From an uncultured Lachnospiraceae bacterium (lineage in GTDB: Bacteria > Bacillota > Clostridia > Lachnospirales > Lachnospiraceae), in assembly GCA_934320845.1 (NCBI GenBank), contig CAKRFU010000034.1, forward strand, positions 1-22,663: a stretch of DNA of 22,663 nucleotides. The letters are read 5' to 3'. Position 1 is the stretch's first letter, and every line of letters starts with the position of its first letter. The notes beneath the pieces were generated by a model. The model saw nothing but the letters and a program-made list of their open reading frames with translations, was not told where the DNA came from and made no database searches. Positions 20,779 to 22,663 of the stretch are shown here, piece by piece. The translations under genes were made by a program, and so were the position numbers.

Positions 20779-22311
20779 TTGTATATGGCAGATAATAATT
20801 ACAGAACAATGTTTCATATAATGCCACCTAAGGGCTGGCTGAACGACCCTAACGGTTTGTGTTATTATAAAAATATGTATCATGTTTTTTTTCAGTATTC
20901 GCCGGATAATGCAAATGGCGGCGACAAATATTGGGGACATTATACAAGTGATAATCTTGTTGAATTTAAATTTGCAGGAATAAGTGTTTCACCTGATACG
21001 GAATATGATAAAAACGGAGCGTATTCAGGTTCAGCTTTTATAAAAGATGATGAATTGTATGTTTATTATACCGGGAATGTGAAAACGTCTGGTGAGCATG
21101 ATATTGACCGTGCATATTCAGGTAGAACAGCGAATACTATTCTTATAAAAAGTAAAGACGGAATGAACTTTGGAAACAAAAAACTGCTTATGAATAATGA
21201 TGATTATCCGAATGAATATACATGTCATGTAAGGGATCCAAAGGTATGGACTGAAAACGGAAAATATTTTATGATTCAGGGTGGACGTATTGACGGAAGA
21301 ATTGCAAAAGACAAATCTTATAAACATGACATTAAAGAGAATAGGGAAAAAGGGCATAGTGAAGATATAGGTGCTGCAATTATTTTTCAATCTGACAATC
21401 TTGAAAACTGGAATGTGTTAAGAGAAATAAAGCTCTGTGATAAAATAGGAAATAACATAAGATTTGGATATATGTGGGAGTGTCCTGATTATTTTAAAAT
21501 TGCAGGACTTGATGAAAACAGCGGAATATTGTCATTGTGTCCTCAGGGATTGGAGAAAACTAAGTATCAATACCAGAACATTTATCAGTCAGGTTACTTT
21601 ATCGTTCAGGGAGATATTTTGGATAGAGAGTCAAAACTTGAATTTTCAGGATTCTCTGAATGGGATATGGGATTTGATTTCTATGCACCACAAACATTCC
21701 AGGATGAAAGTGGAAGAAGGATTATGATAGGATGGGCAGGAATGCCGGATGCAGAATATGATAATGAGCCAACCGTTAAGGAAGGCTGGCAGCATGTACT
21801 TACTGTTCCGAGAGAATTGAAATTTTGTGATGGAAGAATATATCAGAAACCTGTTGCAGAACTTGATTTGCTGCGTGAAAACAAAGAAAATGTTTTATCA
21901 GAAACAAGATATGAAAAAAGAGATTTTGATAAATGTTTTGACATGCTTATAAATTTTGAAAATGATTATAATGTTTTTCGTTTTAAAATCTCAGATACAT
22001 TATCAGATGCTGCTCTTGAATTAAGATGTGAATCGGGAGAAATTGTGCTTGAATTTACAGGCGAAGAAGCATTTAGTGCAGGCAGAGGAAGAAAAATAAG
22101 AAGGTTAAAAACAGAAAGTATTCGTAATTTCAGAATTTTAGCCGATACTTCAATTGTTGAGATATATTTAAATGATGGAGAGTATGTATTTACAACACGA
22201 TATTATATGAATGCAAAGAAAAATATTTTATTTGAAGCGGATAAAAGCTTTTGTGTTGAAATTTATGAAATAAACAAAAAATGCATATACTTCAAGGAGG
22301 GATTAGAATGA
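20779..22311 (+). CDS. sacA: Sucrose-6-phosphate hydrolase (GH32)
   Basis: This cytosolic glycosidase cleaves sucrose-6-phosphate to glucose-6-phosphate and fructose. The five-bladed GH32 core shows the nucleophile D23 in WLNDPNGL, FFQYSPDN, YSGSAFI, the transition-state stabiliser D153 in VRDPKVW, the acid/base E234 in WECPDYF, FYAPQTF and GWQHVLTVPREL. A C-terminal beta-sandwich follows (about 365-510). At 510 residues the length is normal. There is no signal peptide, consistent with a PTS product. TTG 20779 is given as start because GGAG is 6 nt upstream; ATG 20785 (two codons later) is 12 nt from it and also possible. The gene lies 30 nt after scrA, in one operon, and its stop overlaps the next start (ATGA). 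Confidence 0.94.
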   Translation: MYMADNNYRTMFHIMPPKGWLNDPNGLCYYKNMYHVFFQYSPDNANGGDKYWGHYTSDNLVEFKFAGISVSPDTEYDKNGAYSGSAFIKDDELYVYYTGNVKTSGEHDIDRAYSGRTANTILIKSKDGMNFGNKKLLMNNDDYPNEYTCHVRDPKVWTENGKYFMIQGGRIDGRIAKDKSYKHDIKENREKGHSEDIGAAIIFQSDNLENWNVLREIKLCDKIGNNIRFGYMWECPDYFKIAGLDENSGILSLCPQGLEKTKYQYQNIYQSGYFIVQGDILDRESKLEFSGFSEWDMGFDFYAPQTFQDESGRRIMIGWAGMPDAEYDNEPTVKEGWQHVLTVPRELKFCDGRIYQKPVAELDLLRENKENVLSETRYEKRDFDKCFDMLINFENDYNVFRFKISDTLSDAALELRCESGEIVLEFTGEEAFSAGRGRKIRRLKTESIRNFRILADTSIVEIYLNDGEYVFTTRYYMNAKKNILFEADKSFCVEIYEINKKCIYFKEGLE

Positions 22312-22570
22312 GTAAATTACTTGCAATAGGTGAGGCTCTTATTGATTTTCTGCCGACAGAGAATTTTCTTTTTTTAGAAATCCGGGTGCAGATATGCTTC
22401 TTAAAGAGGATGAGATTGAAGAAAAATGGTTTGAAGATGCGGATATTCTTCACTTTTGTTCTGTTTCACTTGGTGAGTTTCCTATGAAGTATGCTCATAA
22501 AAAAGCTATAGAGTATGCAAAGAAGAAATTGAAATATAGGTTTTGCAATTCTGTAAAATTTGCGTTTTAG
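22308..22570 (+). pseudogene. scrK: Fructokinase (PfkB/ribokinase family), internally deleted and truncated
   Basis: A start with AAGGAGGGA and ATGA overlap to sacA opens MSKLLAIGEALIDFLPTE, the exact beginning of ScrK-type fructokinases. Directly after it the sequence switches to another frame: REFSFFRNPGADMLLKEDEI, EKWFEDADILHFCSVSLGEF, PMKYAHKKAIEYAKK. That part normally lies about 90-100 residues further on. The deletion removes the substrate-binding GG region and shifts frame, so the start frame ends at 22487. The second frame ends at 22570 without the C-terminal half, including the usual ATP-site and catalytic-Asp region. It cannot be functional. An intact kinase would phosphorylate the fructose released by SacA, so another gene elsewhere must do this if sucrose is fully used. 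Confidence 0.85.
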
Positions 22571-22612
22571 ATGATAATTTGGTAAAATCCCATCTTTGAC
22601 AGTTAGAGAATA

Positions 22613-22660
22613 AAAAAACGGTTACAAGCCCTGCAGTTTAGGGTGTTGCGACCGTTTTTT
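22613..22660 (+). terminator. Intrinsic terminator ending the sucrose operon
   Basis: AAAAAACGGT pairs with ACCGTTTTTT. The stem continues inward, with small mismatches, through CAAG/TTG and CCCT/AGGG to a 7-nt loop. A-run and T-run flanks allow bidirectional function. The stretch 22571-22610 before it holds nothing recognised. Confidence 0.88.
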
Positions 22661-22663
22661 GTT

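Noticed and set aside
22281..22487. A 68-codon protein starting before the sacA stop
   Set aside because: Its only recognisable part is the fructokinase N-terminus from 22308; the rest is frameshifted fructokinase sequence.

Overview
The window is low-GC, AT-rich Firmicutes DNA, most likely from an anaerobic gut member of the Lachnospiraceae. The evidence is the rnr-smpB pair, the tandem bacteriohemerythrin, the clostridial-type NMO-family flavoprotein, a DUF4300 protein, the SBP family found in these bacteria, and frequent TTG/GTG starts with strong GGAGG sites. Genus and species cannot be fixed from the sequence alone. There are no rRNA, tRNA, CRISPR, IS or phage features.

Left part (1-4.5 kb): a minus-strand operon encodes a class B sortase and a secreted choice-of-anchor A protein with a Pro/Thr/Ser repeat stalk that runs off the left edge. 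Next to it lies a decayed carbohydrate-uptake locus: a sugar ABC transporter solute-binding protein gene broken by internal deletions (minus), and a divergent AraC-family regulator broken by a frameshift (plus). The region between them still shows a promoter and putative regulator half-sites.

Middle (4.6-15.8 kb): a GGDEF-EAL protein with a C-terminal LamG-like domain; an NMO/FabK-family flavoprotein behind a consensus promoter and a palindrome resembling a FabT box; a tandem hemerythrin (minus) with unusual ligand positions; a secreted Ig-like + DUF4300 protein; then housekeeping genes gpmI, secG, rnr (with a long Lys/Ala tail) and smpB.

Right part (15.8-22.6 kb): a sucrose PTS regulon. A SacT/LicT-type antiterminator gene lies behind its own RAT/terminator leader. 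A second RAT/terminator leader precedes ptsI (the general Enzyme I), scrA (EIIBCA) and sacA (sucrose-6-phosphate hydrolase). In the likely scheme, sucrose enters as sucrose-6-phosphate through ScrA, with phosphate supplied via the Enzyme I encoded in the same operon. SacA cleaves it, and the antiterminator opens both leaders when sucrose is present. The last gene, a fructokinase overlapping sacA by 4 nt, is destroyed by an internal out-of-frame deletion and a 3' truncation, and a strong terminator follows.

The most notable points are general PTS Enzyme I under sugar-specific antitermination, an enlarged RAT flanked by a 19-bp inverted repeat containing the promoter -10, both hemerythrin domains with Gln for the same His ligand, a FabT-like box on a non-fab flavoprotein, the GGDEF-EAL-LamG fusion, and three separate broken sugar-use genes.
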